DNA of 64,000 bases, from the NCBI RefSeq assembly GCF_014174515.1, contig NZ_JACJUG010000015.1, positions 1 through 64,000 of the forward strand, in the 5' to 3' direction. Of this stretch, positions 63,245 to 64,000 are shown in pieces (the first letter of the stretch is position 1; each line of letters begins with the position of its first letter). The position numbers and the translations under genes were made by a program. The DNA comes from Mitsuaria sp. WAJ17. GTDB lineage: Bacteria > Pseudomonadota > Gammaproteobacteria > Burkholderiales > Burkholderiaceae_C. The notes beneath the pieces were generated by a model. The model searched no databases and had not been told where the DNA came from. It saw only the letters and a program-made list of their open reading frames with translations.

Positions 63245-64000
63245 ATGAAGTACTTGAAACGGGCTGCCCGACGGACGGCCCTGGTGGCCGTGGCAGCGAT
63301 GGCCGCCAACTGCCTGCTGCCGGCCTGCGCCTGGGCTGAGCGCGTGTACCAGGCCCATGACAGTGATCTGTCCAAGCGGGCTCGAACTGTTGGCGTGATG
63401 GTGTTGTCGGGCAGCCGGGCCCGCGTCCAGCAGATCGGGACTCTGCTGATCTCGAAATACAACGAGTTCCGCTTCGAGCCGAGGGACGACGACCTGCTCA
63501 CGGACGCCATCTACCGGGCGGTGCAAGACGAGCTGATGATGGAGGCGCGCTATGAGGTCAGCCGCTTGCCAGTGGACCTGGCCTTTGCGCGCAACGTGCT
63601 GGGGGAGCTGTGGGATCCCAAGACGGGCGTGATGAATCCGTGGCCGGAGGCGCTGGTGACGGCGATCAAGGCGGCTCCCACCGACGCCGTGCTGCTGATC
63701 GTGGACGGCACGGTCTACAACAGTGCCAAGGAGGCAGGCTTCTTCGTCGGCCCGAACTTCGTCGCGAAGGGCAATTGGGTCGGCGGTGGAGACCCCACGG
63801 AAGCGCATCTGCGTTTCGGACTGCGAATGGCCCTGTTCGATCCCGTGGAGGGCAAACCCGTGCGCACGGGTTACGGGTCTGACCGGCCGGACTACAGCCC
63901 GGATGTCGCCACGCTGTGGCCAGCCGGCGGGGGCCGCCCCACGCAAGCGCAATGGCAGCTGATGGCCGACTACCTTGGGAGCCTGAAGTCGGTCTATCGG
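63245..64000 (+). CDS. secreted protein of unknown function (3' partial)
   Basis: 252 residues are visible before the window ends, in one open frame with no stop. The signal peptide is LVAVAAMAANCLLPACAWA, perhaps a lipoprotein because LLPAC could be a lipobox. The mature part reads VYQAHDSDLSKRARTVGVMVLSGSRA, then IGTLLISKYNEFRFEPRDDDLLTDAIY, and AAPTDAVLLIVDGTVYNSAKEAGFF. It may be an outer-membrane or periplasmic lipoprotein involved in envelope maintenance, but no family was recognised. GAGGGA lies upstream of the ATG. Confidence 0.75.
   Translation, partial: MKYLKRAARRTALVAVAAMAANCLLPACAWAERVYQAHDSDLSKRARTVGVMVLSGSRARVQQIGTLLISKYNEFRFEPRDDDLLTDAIYRAVQDELMMEARYEVSRLPVDLAFARNVLGELWDPKTGVMNPWPEALVTAIKAAPTDAVLLIVDGTVYNSAKEAGFFVGPNFVAKGNWVGGGDPTEAHLRFGLRMALFDPVEGKPVRTGYGSDRPDYSPDVATLWPAGGGRPTQAQWQLMADYLGSLKSVYR

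Overview
The window is high-GC DNA with dense, short-spaced operons, encoded tRNA CCA, an exosortase A accessory gene set and a PEP-CTERM protein. With the rimP-nusA-infB-rbfA-truB-typA block, FabI, RdgC and NhaA, this points to a betaproteobacterium of the order Burkholderiales, probably near Roseateles, Rubrivivax or Leptothrix. The taxonomy is inferred from gene content only.

Layout. Positions 1-975 hold the 3' part of a 2-oxoacid dehydrogenase E2 gene, closed by an intrinsic terminator. Positions 1320-11784 are a surface-polysaccharide/exosortase A accessory locus. A minus-strand operon encodes an acyl carrier protein, two alpha/beta hydrolases, an alpha/alpha-toroid protein, an AAC(3)-fold acetyltransferase, a flippase and an asparagine-synthase-like enzyme. 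A divergent plus-strand pair encodes an AMP-forming acyl ligase and a PLP decarboxylase. tRNA-Ser(GGA) and a stomatin/NfeD pair follow. An Orn/Lys/Arg decarboxylase and FabI converge on an unusual pair of inverted repeats (15962-16308). A candidate small RNA (about 17195-17374) precedes the translation operon rimP-nusA-infB-rbfA-truB-typA (17603-26144). Then come a drug/metabolite transporter, an acyl-CoA hydrolase, formate-THF ligase, a secreted M14 carboxypeptidase, a nuclease-like orphan, a lipoprotein and NhaA.

The accessory island is 36.7-42.9 kb. A sigma-factor 3' remnant abuts a truncated, frameshifted RHS/LysM polymorphic toxin gene with a GNAT-like tip and an overlapping immunity gene. 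Next is a displaced second toxin tip with an HNH-like nuclease motif and its own immunity gene. It ends with an orphan VbhA-type Fic antitoxin preceded by six octamers spaced one helical turn apart. This region is the least conventional part of the window.

Positions 43.4-46.4 kb hold a Tat-exported phospholipase C coupled to a PEP-CTERM protein behind a Pho-box promoter and a 27-codon leader ORF. Positions 46.7-51.3 kb hold a Fur-box operon: DUF4198 protein, EF-hand protein, TonB-dependent receptor and TonB. After dusA and ogt, a second Fur-box operon (53.4-57.8 kb) carries a diheme peroxidase, a porin-like protein, an FMN-binding protein, ApbE and a histidine-rich membrane protein, which looks like a periplasmic flavin/heme redox module. 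The remainder is chromosomal housekeeping: rdgC, a DsbA-family oxidoreductase, AstE-like and PIG-L-type amide hydrolases, an EamA transporter and the start of a secreted protein cut by the window end.
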